This document shows, piece after piece, positions 6,860 to 14,655 of a DNA stretch of 15,116 bases. This stretch comes from an uncultured Alphaproteobacteria bacterium. Lineage in GTDB: Bacteria; Pseudomonadota; Alphaproteobacteria; Rs-D84. A model generated the notes under the pieces. It was not told the DNA's origin. It saw nothing but the letters and a program-made list of their open reading frames with translations, and ran no database searches. The stretch spans positions 1-15,116 of the forward strand of contig CAMOTP010000022.1 in the NCBI GenBank assembly GCA_946625925.1, written 5' to 3'. The translations under genes were made by a program, and so were the position numbers. How positions within the stretch are numbered: the first letter of the stretch is position 1; each line of letters begins with the position of its first letter.

Positions 6860-8557
6860 TTATTCCTTTATAACAATTTTCCCAGCAGAATATTTTATAT
6901 CGCCATTTTCATAATTGAAAGTAAATTCATTGTCAGACAATTTATTTAATTCAAAATGCACAGGTGTATCAGGTAAAATCAGACTTGAAAACTTTAATTT
7001 CAAAATATCATATGATTCAGGCGTTGTATTAAAAAATAAACGAATAAATTTCATGACAAAATGTAATTGAATAACACCGGGCAAAATAGGATATCCATCA
7101 AAATGCCCTTTGAAATATGCTGAATCCCCCAAAAACACCAGGTCCGCAGATAAAACTTTATCTGTTTTTATCAAATTTTGTGCGATTGGTTCGGCAACCC
7201 CAGAACGCAGAATTTCAATAATTTCTGATTTTAAAATTTTACCCTGGGTATTCATTGGAATAATATTCACAATTCTAATTTTTCGGGGCAGGGCAATATT
7301 TGGGAAAAAGTCAGCCAGCCAATTTTTTATATCTTGGACAAAAGCATGACGGCCATTTGAAATAATAAATTTTTTCCCCATGTCGTTTAATGTAAGTACG
7401 CAACCTATAACCACACGATTGTTTTGGGTAACAGTGGAAACATAACTGCGTTCAACAAATTTATGAGAATTTAATTTATCTTCGTATTCAGGTAAAGAAA
7501 TGCGTTCTTCGGCAATTTTTACAATTCTATCGGCACGTCCTTTTAATAAAAACTGTCTATCATTTTGCATTTCAACAACATCAGACATTATATATGGCCG
7601 AATACAACAAAATTCAGAATCTGCAATAATGCAACGGTTTTCATCTAAACTTGTATTAACACCGTCAAATACAGTCCATTCTGCACCATTTTTTTGTTGT
7701 CGCCAGGCGACACCACCTGTTTCCGTGCTGCCAAAAATTTCAAAAGGCGATACACCAAAATTTTCTAATGCTGCTTTTGATGTTTGCGTTTCTAATAAAC
7801 TGCCACTGGAAAAGATACCAATACAATTATCTTGAAATTTATACTGATTTTGATATTTAGTAATACTATCTAAAAAAGAAGGTGTCGTTGCAAACATAAT
7901 TTTATTATATTTTTGTTGCGCATTCTGTAATTCTTCGGGTGTAAAAATCATGTCTGTATCAATAGCAACACCACCAGCCAAAGGAATTAAAAAACGCCAC
8001 AATAAACCGTACATATGATATGGCGCAATAGAAGCAACCATTACAGGGTTCAAATCAAAATTAACTGATTGCATTTTGTTATGTTGCGCGACCTCGGCTG
8101 CTAAATTATGAAAAGTTTTGCAGATTTTTTTTGGTGTACCTGTGCTGCCAGATGTAAAGAAGTAAAGTTTTCTGGCATCCATATCGCAAAAATTCCAATC
8201 ATCACCAAAATTTTTGGTTGTATCAACAATATTAAAATTTTTGAATTTTACTTTTTGATTTGTCACGATTACATTTGTTGTGTCATATAAAGTATCAATG
8301 CTTTTTTCTGTTAACATCGCCGGTAAAACCACATCTTTGCCGGCCTGCATCAATGCCATAAAGTATGTATAGAACAAATAAATATTATCAGGAATAAACA
8401 GTATAACGGTATTGAAATTGATTTGTGAAAATACATTTGCCATATGTGCAACATCATGTGAAAATTCGCCAAACGAAATTTGTTTGTTTCCACAATGGAA
8501 AACAGTATGTGTTGGTGCAATATTACTGATAAAGAATTTATTTATTTCTGTGAACAT
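6860..8557 (-). CDS. AMP-dependent acyl/aryl ligase fused to a hotdog dehydratase (ApeH-ApeI type)
   Basis: The protein has 565 residues. Residues 1-450 form an adenylate-forming ligase with the P-loop FFTSGSTGTPKK (133-144), APYHMYG (178-184), FGSTETGG (275-282), LLKGRADRIVKI (337-348) and the catalytic lysine region QGKILK (438-443). It should activate an aromatic or fatty acid as acyl-AMP and load it on an ACP as starter unit. Residues about 460-565 form a FabZ-like hotdog domain with GHF (484-486, catalytic H485) and PILPGVIQ (490-497). This domain would remove water from the 3-hydroxyacyl-ACP in each round. In described APE clusters ApeH and ApeI are usually adjacent, so the fusion links starter loading with chain processing. 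The ATG overlaps the membrane-protein gene by 20 nt and has AAAGG upstream. The stop lies two bases before the glycosyltransferase start. The starter acid cannot be read from the sequence. Confidence 0.85.
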   Translation of the reverse strand: MFTEINKFFISNIAPTHTVFHCGNKQISFGEFSHDVAHMANVFSQINFNTVILFIPDNIYLFYTYFMALMQAGKDVVLPAMLTEKSIDTLYDTTNVIVTNQKVKFKNFNIVDTTKNFGDDWNFCDMDARKLYFFTSGSTGTPKKICKTFHNLAAEVAQHNKMQSVNFDLNPVMVASIAPYHMYGLLWRFLIPLAGGVAIDTDMIFTPEELQNAQQKYNKIMFATTPSFLDSITKYQNQYKFQDNCIGIFSSGSLLETQTSKAALENFGVSPFEIFGSTETGGVAWRQQKNGAEWTVFDGVNTSLDENRCIIADSEFCCIRPYIMSDVVEMQNDRQFLLKGRADRIVKIAEERISLPEYEDKLNSHKFVERSYVSTVTQNNRVVIGCVLTLNDMGKKFIISNGRHAFVQDIKNWLADFFPNIALPRKIRIVNIIPMNTQGKILKSEIIEILRSGVAEPIAQNLIKTDKVLSADLVFLGDSAYFKGHFDGYPILPGVIQLHFVMKFIRLFFNTTPESYDILKLKFSSLILPDTPVHFELNKLSDNEFTFNYENGDIKYSAGKIVIKE

Positions 8558-9095
8558 TTGCAGCCTTTTTATGAATTAATAATTCGGCACCAATCATGAT
8601 AGCAATCAAAATATAAGAAATCAAACCATTGAACCAAACCCATATTTCATTTGATAAAAATACAGTAATCAAAGAAATTACAGTTAACAAACCCATAAAA
8701 CCGGCCCAAATATATGTTGCGTATTTCGTTTGTTTTTTTTGCTCGTTGTCTAAAATATATCCCATTTTTACAGCAAATTTTTCAATCACAGGTGTTCCAC
8801 GTACAGACCCAGCAAACATTAAACATACACACAAATTCATAACCACAGGGTATAACTTCAAAAATATATCTTGTTTACATATAATCAATCCTAAACACAA
8901 AAACAGAATACAAAAAAACATCCATATATTTTTATTGCGTACAAGCGATATCCCAGCAACAGCCAATAAAAATATCGCCATAACACGCCAAGCAACCTGT
9001 GCTTTTAACGCAAAAAACACTATAAAAGGATACAGAACAGTAAACCCGATACCTAAAAGTTTAATGATTTTTATTAACGATTTTTTCAACTGCAT
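8538..9095 (-). CDS. apeG: Six-helix membrane protein of the COG4648 type (ApeG-like)
   Basis: This 185-residue, strongly hydrophobic protein has about six transmembrane segments (within about 15-35, 38-50, 58-73, 79-97, 127-148 and 154-175). The loop around residues 97-123 carries GTPVIEKFA, typical of the uncharacterised COG4648 membrane proteins that accompany ACPs and an AMP-ligase in APE clusters. Its function is unproven. A role in anchoring the synthesis complex or in precursor handling is inferred from position. I prefer the ATG at 9095, which overlaps the ACP gene by 35 nt. An in-frame ATG at 9134 would add 13 residues inside the ACP coding region. Neither start has a strong ribosome site. 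The 3' end overlaps the ligase start by 20 nt, so expression is coupled on both sides. Confidence 0.75.
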   Translation of the reverse strand: MQLKKSLIKIIKLLGIGFTVLYPFIVFFALKAQVAWRVMAIFLLAVAGISLVRNKNIWMFFCILFLCLGLIICKQDIFLKLYPVVMNLCVCLMFAGSVRGTPVIEKFAVKMGYILDNEQKKQTKYATYIWAGFMGLLTVISLITVFLSNEIWVWFNGLISYILIAIMIGAELLIHKKAANVHRNK

Positions 9096-9315
9096 CAACC
9101 ATATCTTGTAAAGTACGAATTTGTTTAAAATCATCCGGTTCTACTTTGCAATTTATAACTTTTTGTAATCTTACGACCAAATCAACCGCATCAATAGAAT
9201 CTAAATCCAAATCTTCAACTAAACGTGCATCTGGATTTAATTGATCTGCATTGATATCAAATTCTTTGACCAAGATATCTTTTATGTGTGTAAAAATTTC
9301 ATCTTTTGTATACAT
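9061..9315 (-). CDS. apeF: Acyl carrier protein (second of two, ApeF-like)
   Basis: This 84-residue acidic ACP has the 4'-phosphopantetheine site DLDLDSIDAVDL, with the modified serine at S40. It carries the growing chain or the starter between ligase, ketosynthases, ketoreductase and dehydratases. The ATG at 9315 is chosen because it gives a normal ACP length and because TGGAG lies ten bases upstream, overlapping the stop codon of the preceding ACP gene. An upstream start at 9348 would overlap that gene. The two ACPs differ clearly in sequence, so separate roles (starter loading versus elongation) are plausible, but this is an inference. Confidence 0.92.
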   Translation of the reverse strand: MYTKDEIFTHIKDILVKEFDINADQLNPDARLVEDLDLDSIDAVDLVVRLQKVINCKVEPDDFKQIRTLQDMVDAVEKIVNKNH

Positions 9316-9322
9316 CGTATGT

Positions 9323-9598
9323 TTACTCCAAAGTAATGTTTTTTGCATTGGCTATATATTCAGCCAAACTTGCCACTGATTTAAAATATTCCTTGTTGGC
9401 ATCTTTGTCGGCCTTGAAATTAACATCGTATTTCTTTTTCAAAGCCATACCCAATTCCAACGCATCAATAGAATCCAATCCTAAACCTGTTACGAACAAC
9501 GGTGCATTGGTATCAATGTCATCAGCTGTAATATCTTCTAAATCCAGGGCTGATATAATTAATTCTTTTATTTCTTGTTCTAATATTTCACGTTTCAT
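9323..9598 (-). CDS. apeE: Acyl carrier protein (first of two, ApeE-like)
   Basis: This 91-residue ACP carries the site GLGLDSIDALEL, with the phosphopantetheine serine at S43. The insert KADKDANKEYFKSVASL in the last third is typical of ACPs with an extended helix III region. The start has a strong GAGGA site seven bases upstream. A candidate promoter lies in the 63-nt gap before it, so it may head a sub-transcript running through the second ACP and onward. The second ACP follows after seven bases. Confidence 0.92.
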   Translation of the reverse strand: MKREILEQEIKELIISALDLEDITADDIDTNAPLFVTGLGLDSIDALELGMALKKKYDVNFKADKDANKEYFKSVASLAEYIANAKNITLE

Positions 9599-9622
9599 AA
9601 TTTTTCCTCAAATGCAGGATAC

Positions 9623-9651
9623 AGCCTAGACAAAAAATATCGAAAAGTCAA
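9623..9651 (-). promoter_or_regulatory. Candidate internal promoter before the ACP pair
   Basis: Read on the minus strand, TTGACT (9651-9646), a 17-nt spacer and TAGGCT (9628-9623) sit in the only real gap (9599-9661) of the minus-strand arm. Transcription would start near 9616 and give a short leader with the GAGGA ribosome site. The -35 is good and the -10 is poor. High demand for ACP would explain such a promoter. Confidence 0.4.
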
Positions 9652-9661
9652 GAAATTATGC

Positions 9662-10396
9662 CTAAAATAATACCATTTTAATGGTTTCTGTAATATTAAT
9701 AGCAATTTTCCGTTTGTCGGTTGTGGTGTATTTTTGATACTTTAATATTCCACACAGAACAATATCATAAACAGATGTTTTGTTGCCTACATCCCACCAT
9801 TTTTGTGTTTTTCCTAATACAGGGGGATTATTGGTTATTTTTATTGGTAAAATATCAGCACCACTGGCGATTTGTAAATAAGCAAAACCGCGGTGAATAT
9901 GAACAGGGTTGCCTATAACTGTTCTGGTTCCTTCGGGAAAAACGACAATATTATATCCTTGTTTCAGTACACCCGTCCCACAATCGACAAATTCATCTGG
10001 CGCCATTGTATTAGATAGGTAAATTTTGCTGATAACCTTACGTACAAAGAAATTTTTGAATAAACTATCCTTTACAACACATACAGAATTAGGAATCAAA
10101 GAAACCAAAATTACAACATCAATTAACGATGGGTGATTTGCAATCACAATAGTTCCACGTAAACTTTTCAACTTTTTATATTCTGGACATTTTACTTTAA
10201 TCAACCGCAACACAGACATCAACCATACAAAAGCCTTCCATGAAACATGTACAGTGTTTACAAAAATTTTCCGCTGTTTATCAGATTTGGACAACAATAA
10301 AATAACAGGAAATATAGCCGAACCAATCAATAATCCGCCTAATCCGAATATTCCAAAACAAAAAACACAAAAACAGGATCGGATAAATCTAATCAT
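9662..10396 (-). CDS. apeD: PlsC-type 1-acylglycerol-3-phosphate acyltransferase family protein (ApeD-like)
   Basis: The 244-residue protein has a long N-terminal hydrophobic region (about 8-36) and the LPLAT motifs NHPSLID (87-93, H-x4-D with H88 and D93) and VFPEGTRT (152-159). It should transfer an acyl chain to a glycerophosphate-like or other lipid acceptor at the inner membrane. In APE clusters an acyltransferase of this kind lies between the ApeC partner protein and the ACPs, as here. The start overlaps the end of the ApeC-like gene by 8 nt, so the two are coupled. It belongs to a different acyltransferase family from the LpxL-type protein at the end of this arm, so two acyl transfers, or two acceptors, are likely. 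Confidence 0.85.
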   Translation of the reverse strand: MIRFIRSCFCVFCFGIFGLGGLLIGSAIFPVILLLSKSDKQRKIFVNTVHVSWKAFVWLMSVLRLIKVKCPEYKKLKSLRGTIVIANHPSLIDVVILVSLIPNSVCVVKDSLFKNFFVRKVISKIYLSNTMAPDEFVDCGTGVLKQGYNIVVFPEGTRTVIGNPVHIHRGFAYLQIASGADILPIKITNNPPVLGKTQKWWDVGNKTSVYDIVLCGILKYQKYTTTDKRKIAINITETIKMVLF

Positions 10397-11021
10397 TTAG
10401 CATCGTCCAAGTTTTTGTTGATACGGAATTTGTTTTACCTGTTAAAAAGTTCGTCAATTTTTCCATTGTCAAAATATCCGCCTGTGTGTCCCCAGAAAGT
10501 ACTTTTATTTTTCGTAAACCGTCGGTTTTCAACATAACTGCCAAACCAAATGCGTTTTGTGGCTCTTTTAAGACAGAATTATAGATTTCAGGACTATGTT
10601 CACCAGCAAAAACAACCATAACATCACCATCACTGGTCAATGCTTTTAATACCGCCATTTCTAATGTGTTATCGCCTGCAGCAATAGAAGTATATGTGTT
10701 TGTATTTTTGGTTAATAAAGAAAAAGCACCAGCCGCAGCATTATGTACAGAATTGCTGAACCCCGCAGGCGACATTTCTTTATCTGAATGAAATTGTCTT
10801 ATCAATTGAATTGTCTGTTCCCATTCACCAAATCTGGATGCGAATACAACAGTGTAATTTTGCGTTTGTGGTGCAATACGACCAGCCAAACCGATTGCAA
10901 TCTTTTCCAATCCTGTCATACGACGACGCATCATTGGTGGAACAAAAGAAACATCAGGCAATTTTTCATTGTCGCTCTCGTGCCAAATAATAAAGTCATC
11001 AATATATAGTTTTTTGTTCAT
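10389..11021 (-). CDS. apeC: Ketosynthase-like partner without active-site cysteine (ApeC-like, chain-length-factor type)
   Basis: The 210-residue product matches the short 'beta-ketoacyl synthase, N-terminal-like' family (Ketoacyl-synt_2). The key stretch is SPAGFSNSVHNAAAG (84-98), in the region where active ketosynthases carry their nucleophilic cysteine. The whole protein contains no cysteine, so it cannot act as a normal condensing enzyme. In the described APE system ApeC pairs with the ketosynthase ApeO, much like the chain-length factor of type II polyketide synthases. The start is the ATG at 11021. Longer in-frame starts would run into the gene on the opposite strand, and the extension has no family likeness. 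It is the first gene of the minus arm and is divergent from its presumed partner ApeO across 74 bases. The Shine-Dalgarno site is weak. Confidence 0.82.
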   Translation of the reverse strand: MNKKLYIDDFIIWHESDNEKLPDVSFVPPMMRRRMTGLEKIAIGLAGRIAPQTQNYTVVFASRFGEWEQTIQLIRQFHSDKEMSPAGFSNSVHNAAAGAFSLLTKNTNTYTSIAAGDNTLEMAVLKALTSDGDVMVVFAGEHSPEIYNSVLKEPQNAFGLAVMLKTDGLRKIKVLSGDTQADILTMEKLTNFLTGKTNSVSTKTWTMLND

Positions 11022-11055
11022 ACTTGAAAATTGTATTTTTTTATAGAATACTGGC

Positions 11056-11082
11056 ATTATATAAGAATAATTGCTTTTTGCA
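11056..11082 (-). promoter_or_regulatory. Promoter of the minus-strand arm in the divergent gap
   Basis: On the minus strand TTGCAA, a 16-nt spacer and a perfect TATAAT (11061-11056) lie 34 bases before the ATG at 11021, giving a leader of about 28 nt. The gap 11022-11095 also has to hold the plus-arm promoter. TTGAAA (11024-11029) and the AT-rich boxes at 11042-11065 are present there, but no well-spaced pair stands out. Confidence 0.55.
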
Positions 11083-11095
11083 AGTGGGTTTATAA

Positions 11096-12232
11096 ATGAC
11101 GGTAATATTACAAAATTTAGGATTCGTTTGTGCGTTGGGAAAAACGCATTCAGAAATCGTTGAAAACGCCAAACATGGTGATAAATCTGGTATGTTTCGT
11201 AATATGCCAATGGTCAATGAAATATCTGTGCCTTTTGGGGCTGTGGACATAGAAACGACCAAAATTATGCGTTGCTATGATTTGTTAAGTGCAGCATTAC
11301 AACAAATTTCAGAGCCTGTATCCCGTTTGAAAACAACATATAATCCAGACAGATTGGGAATTGTTATCGGTGCCAGTAACACAGGCATTCACGAGGCACA
11401 ACAGCACTTGAATGTCGTATTGGATACGGGCGCTTTCCCAGATGATTTTTCTATGGATGAAATAGAATTGTATTCGCCAACGGCATTTTTACGCGAAAAA
11501 ACAGGTTTTTCTGGCCCCGCATATACTGTATCAACAGCATGTTCTTCCAGTGCCAAGGTTTTCCAAGATGCGCGTAATTTATTAGAACAAAATATTTGTG
11601 ATGCTGTATTGGTTGGTGGTGTGGACGCGCGTTGCGATTTTGCATTAAATGGTTTTAATGCTTTATCTGCACTCAGTTATAAACATACAAACCCAATGTC
11701 GAAAAATCGTGATGGAATAAACCTGGGCGAAGGTGCCGCACTGTTTATAATGACACGTGGCACAGACGGTATAAAATTATTGGGCGTCGGGGAAAGTTCA
11801 GATGCATATCATTTAACCAGTCCCGATCCATCGGGTTCTGGTGCTGTTGCTGCTATGCGTGGGGCATTAAATGATGCGAATTTATCCGCATCTGATATAG
11901 ATTTTATAAATATGCATGGTACGGGTACGATTGCAAATGATGCAATGGAATCTTTGGCGATAAACTCTGTTTTTGGTGAACGAACATTATGTGCATCAAC
12001 CAAACCATTAACAGGGCATACATTGGGTGCTGCGGGTGCAATCAGTTTGGCGTTATCATGGTTAATGTTGGAACATCAATTTGTGATACCGCATGTTTTT
12101 GATGGCGAATATGCACCAGATTGCGCAAAAATAAACTTGGCAACGATGCAATGTAATCATACAATTGATAAAATTTTATGTAATGCATTTGCCTTTGGTG
12201 GCAGTAATGCCAGTGTAATAATTGGACGGTGA
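11096..12232 (+). CDS. apeO: Beta-ketoacyl-ACP synthase (ApeO-like)
   Basis: This 378-residue FabF/KAS II-type condensing enzyme has a full Cys-His-His triad: VSTACSSS (C149), NMHGTGT (H274) and TKPLTGHTLGAAG (H308). FAFGGSNASVII closes the thiolase fold. It would condense malonyl-ACP with the starter or growing chain, most likely as a heterodimer with the cysteine-free ApeC-like protein encoded divergently next to it. It is slightly shorter than housekeeping FabF (about 410). The ATG at 11096 has only a weak ribosome site (GTGGG). It is the first gene of the plus arm, and its stop lies one base before the preferred dehydratase start. Confidence 0.88.
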   Translation: MTVILQNLGFVCALGKTHSEIVENAKHGDKSGMFRNMPMVNEISVPFGAVDIETTKIMRCYDLLSAALQQISEPVSRLKTTYNPDRLGIVIGASNTGIHEAQQHLNVVLDTGAFPDDFSMDEIELYSPTAFLREKTGFSGPAYTVSTACSSSAKVFQDARNLLEQNICDAVLVGGVDARCDFALNGFNALSALSYKHTNPMSKNRDGINLGEGAALFIMTRGTDGIKLLGVGESSDAYHLTSPDPSGSGAVAAMRGALNDANLSASDIDFINMHGTGTIANDAMESLAINSVFGERTLCASTKPLTGHTLGAAGAISLALSWLMLEHQFVIPHVFDGEYAPDCAKINLATMQCNHTIDKILCNAFAFGGSNASVIIGR

Positions 12233-12233
12233 T

Positions 12234-12698
12234 ATGGTGAATTATGATTTAACAAAACTTATACCACAACGTGCACCGATGATATTTTTATCGGATGTAG
12301 AAAAATTTGATTATGAAAATCAAATTTTGATTACCCGTATTGATATTCGTGATACAGATTTATTATACGATGCGTCAATTGGTGGGATTCCGTCTTGTGC
12401 TACATTGGAATTTATGGCACAAAGTATTGCTTGTTGTGTTGGATTAAATGATTTACACGATAAACCGGGGAAAAAGCCTGGGGTTGGTTTTGTTTTGGGG
12501 TCGCGTAAAATATCTGTGTTAACCCCAGTATACAACGTAAACCAGTCGTATTTTGTACATATAAAATCAATGTTTTGCGATGAAAATATTGCATCATTTG
12601 ATTGTCAGATTTTTGATGAACAAAATAATTTGGTTGCAAACGGTGCATTAAATGCCTTTCGACCAGATGATATAAAAACTTTTATGGAGCAACAATGA
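12234..12698 (+). CDS. apeP: 3-hydroxyacyl-ACP dehydratase, hotdog fold (ApeP-like)
   Basis: The 154-residue protein is of the COG4706 hotdog type. The N-terminal pattern is LIPQRAPMIFLSDV (9-22), and the helix with the conserved acidic residue is ATLEFMAQSIA (56-66, E59). It should dehydrate 3-hydroxyacyl-ACP intermediates, complementing the dehydratase domain fused to the ligase. Position 12 is Gln where this family and FabZ commonly have His in a P-H-R/x-x-P motif, which may affect activity. I start at the ATG at 12234, which lies one base after the ketosynthase stop and follows GGACGGT. A TTG at 12222 would overlap the ketosynthase gene. The stop overlaps the ketoreductase ATG (ATGA). Confidence 0.83.
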   Translation: MVNYDLTKLIPQRAPMIFLSDVEKFDYENQILITRIDIRDTDLLYDASIGGIPSCATLEFMAQSIACCVGLNDLHDKPGKKPGVGFVLGSRKISVLTPVYNVNQSYFVHIKSMFCDENIASFDCQIFDEQNNLVANGALNAFRPDDIKTFMEQQ

Positions 12699-13420
12699 AC
12701 AAAACAATACTTATTACCGGTGCCAGTCGTGGTATAGGTCGTGCGATTGCCTTGTATTTGGCAAAAGCAGGATATGATTTAGTTTTACATTACAATTCCA
12801 ATATTGCTGCGGCAACAGATACACTAAACCAGGTTAAATCATTGGGTGCAAATGCACGGTTGTTATGTTTTGATATTGCAAATCGCGAACAAACGGAATC
12901 TGTGTTATCTGCCGATATTACAGAAAATGGGGCATATTGGGGAATTATTTGTAATGCTGGTATAACCCAAGATGCACCGTTCCCATCCATAGATGGCGAT
13001 ATGTGGGACAGGGTATTACACACAAATTTGGATGGTTTGTACAATGTATTACATCCTTGTGTTATGCCAATGATATCTGCACGTCGTGGTGGTCGTATAA
13101 TTGCATTGTCATCGGTATCAGGTGTTATGGGAAATCGTGGCCAAACAAATTATGCTGCGTCCAAGGCAGGTATAATTGGTGCATGTAAATCTTTGGCGTT
13201 GGAACTGGCAAAACGTAATATCACAGTAAATTGTGTTGCACCTGGGGTTATTGAAACAGACATGACGGCGGATTTGCCTGTGGATATTATTGAACAAATG
13301 GTTCCGATGCGTCGTACCGGGAAACCACAAGAAGTTGCCAGTTTAATAGCATATTTGCTATCAGACGATGCGGCATACATCACGCGTCAGGTTATATCTG
13401 TAAACGGGGGATTGATTTAA
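12695..13420 (+). CDS. apeQ: 3-oxoacyl-ACP reductase, FabG/SDR family (ApeQ-like)
   Basis: The 241-residue classical short-chain dehydrogenase has the cofactor motif TGASRGIG (8-15), NAG (87-89), N111, and the catalytic S140, Y153 and K157 in YAASK. R12 and the basic surroundings favour NADPH. It reduces the 3-oxo group made by the ketosynthases. With dehydratases but no enoyl reductase in the cluster, this yields conjugated double bonds. The ATG overlaps the previous stop (ATGA), with GGAG five bases upstream, and the stop lies one base before the next gene. Confidence 0.9.
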   Translation: MNKTILITGASRGIGRAIALYLAKAGYDLVLHYNSNIAAATDTLNQVKSLGANARLLCFDIANREQTESVLSADITENGAYWGIICNAGITQDAPFPSIDGDMWDRVLHTNLDGLYNVLHPCVMPMISARRGGRIIALSSVSGVMGNRGQTNYAASKAGIIGACKSLALELAKRNITVNCVAPGVIETDMTADLPVDIIEQMVPMRRTGKPQEVASLIAYLLSDDAAYITRQVISVNGGLI

Positions 13421-13421
13421 T

Positions 13422-14642
13422 ATGTCAAAACGGGTTGTTATTACAGGAATGGGATTGGTCAGTGCGCTGGGAAACGATTTAGACACCGCGTTTAATCGTT
13501 TGCACGAATATAAAAATGCAGTTTGTGAAATGGAAAATTTATCTGCAATTCGCGGATTAAATTCTCATTTGGCGGCACCGGTTGATTTTACCACCCCAGA
13601 ACATTTTACGCGCAAAGTTTTACGCACAATGGGGCCTGTTTCTGTTATGGCAGTATATTCTGCCGAAAACGCATTGCGTGATGCTGGATTATTGGGCAGT
13701 GATGAAATTACCAATGGACGTACTGGTGTTGCATATGGTTCATCGTTTGGTTCTGCTGGCCCGGTTGCTGACTTTTTTTCGATGGTTAAAACTAATGAAA
13801 TTGGTGATGTTACATCTTCGTCATATATCAAGATAATGCCACAAACAACGGCTGTGAATATATCATTATATTTCAAAACCACAGGTCGCCTAATCCCCAG
13901 TGGTACCGCATGTACATCGGGCAGTTTATCTTTGGGATACGCATATGAAAATATAAAATCTGGTGCCCAAGATATAATGATTGCGGGTGGTGCCGAAGAA
14001 TTAGATGCAACCCAGGTTGCAGTATTTGACACATTATATGCCACCAGCACAAAAAATAATATGCCTGATAAAACCCCATCACCATTTGATGCAAATCGTG
14101 ATGGCCTGGTCATAGGATGTGGTGCCGGAACATTAATACTCGAAGAACGCGAACATGCGATTGCACGTGGTGCCAAAATTTATGCTGAAATTGTTGGTTT
14201 TGGTACAAATACAGACGGTACACATATTACCCAACCAAATCCTGATACGATTGCACATTGTTTGGAATTGGCATTGGAATCTGCAAATTTGAAATCCACA
14301 GATATAGGTTATATTTGTTTGCATGGCACAGGCACTACTTTTGGTGATATTGCAGAATCTGTGGCAACGAACCGTATTTTTGGTGATTCTGTCCCAGCCA
14401 GCAGTTTGAAAAGTTATGTTGGACATACATTGGGTGCATGTGGTGCATTGGAATCTATTTGGACAATTCAAATGATGAACAACGGTTGGTTTGCCCCAAC
14501 ATTGAATTTAAATACATTAGATGAAAAGTGTGGTAAACTGGATTACATAACCGGTTGTGGTCGTAATTTTGATACAGATTATGTGATGAACAATAATTTT
14601 GCATTTGGTGGCATAAACACATCATTGATATTTAAAAAATAG
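13422..14642 (+). CDS. apeR: Beta-ketoacyl-ACP synthase (ApeR-like)
   Basis: The second condensing enzyme has 406 residues and is of FabF size. The triad is complete: SGTACTSGS (C164), CLHGTGT (H301) and SYVGHTLGACG (H335). It ends with NNFAFGGINTSLIF. In described APE clusters ApeR is a stand-alone ketosynthase, thought to start or carry out part of the elongation beside ApeO/ApeC. A GGGGGA ribosome site lies about ten bases before the ATG, inside the end of the ketoreductase gene. It is the last gene of the plus arm. No hairpin terminator is visible in the 85 bases that follow. Confidence 0.9.
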   Translation: MSKRVVITGMGLVSALGNDLDTAFNRLHEYKNAVCEMENLSAIRGLNSHLAAPVDFTTPEHFTRKVLRTMGPVSVMAVYSAENALRDAGLLGSDEITNGRTGVAYGSSFGSAGPVADFFSMVKTNEIGDVTSSSYIKIMPQTTAVNISLYFKTTGRLIPSGTACTSGSLSLGYAYENIKSGAQDIMIAGGAEELDATQVAVFDTLYATSTKNNMPDKTPSPFDANRDGLVIGCGAGTLILEEREHAIARGAKIYAEIVGFGTNTDGTHITQPNPDTIAHCLELALESANLKSTDIGYICLHGTGTTFGDIAESVATNRIFGDSVPASSLKSYVGHTLGACGALESIWTIQMMNNGWFAPTLNLNTLDEKCGKLDYITGCGRNFDTDYVMNNNFAFGGINTSLIFKK

Positions 14643-14655
14643 GACTTATGTCTGA

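Noticed and set aside
11022..11210. Longer N-terminus (63 extra residues) for the ApeC-like protein
   Set aside because: The extension runs antisense into the start of the ApeO-like gene, lacks family similarity and would remove the promoter found at 11056-11082.
13565..14176. 203-codon open frame opposite the second ketosynthase gene
   Set aside because: It lies wholly antisense to a ketosynthase with an intact catalytic triad, shows no recognisable domain and overlaps other spurious frames.
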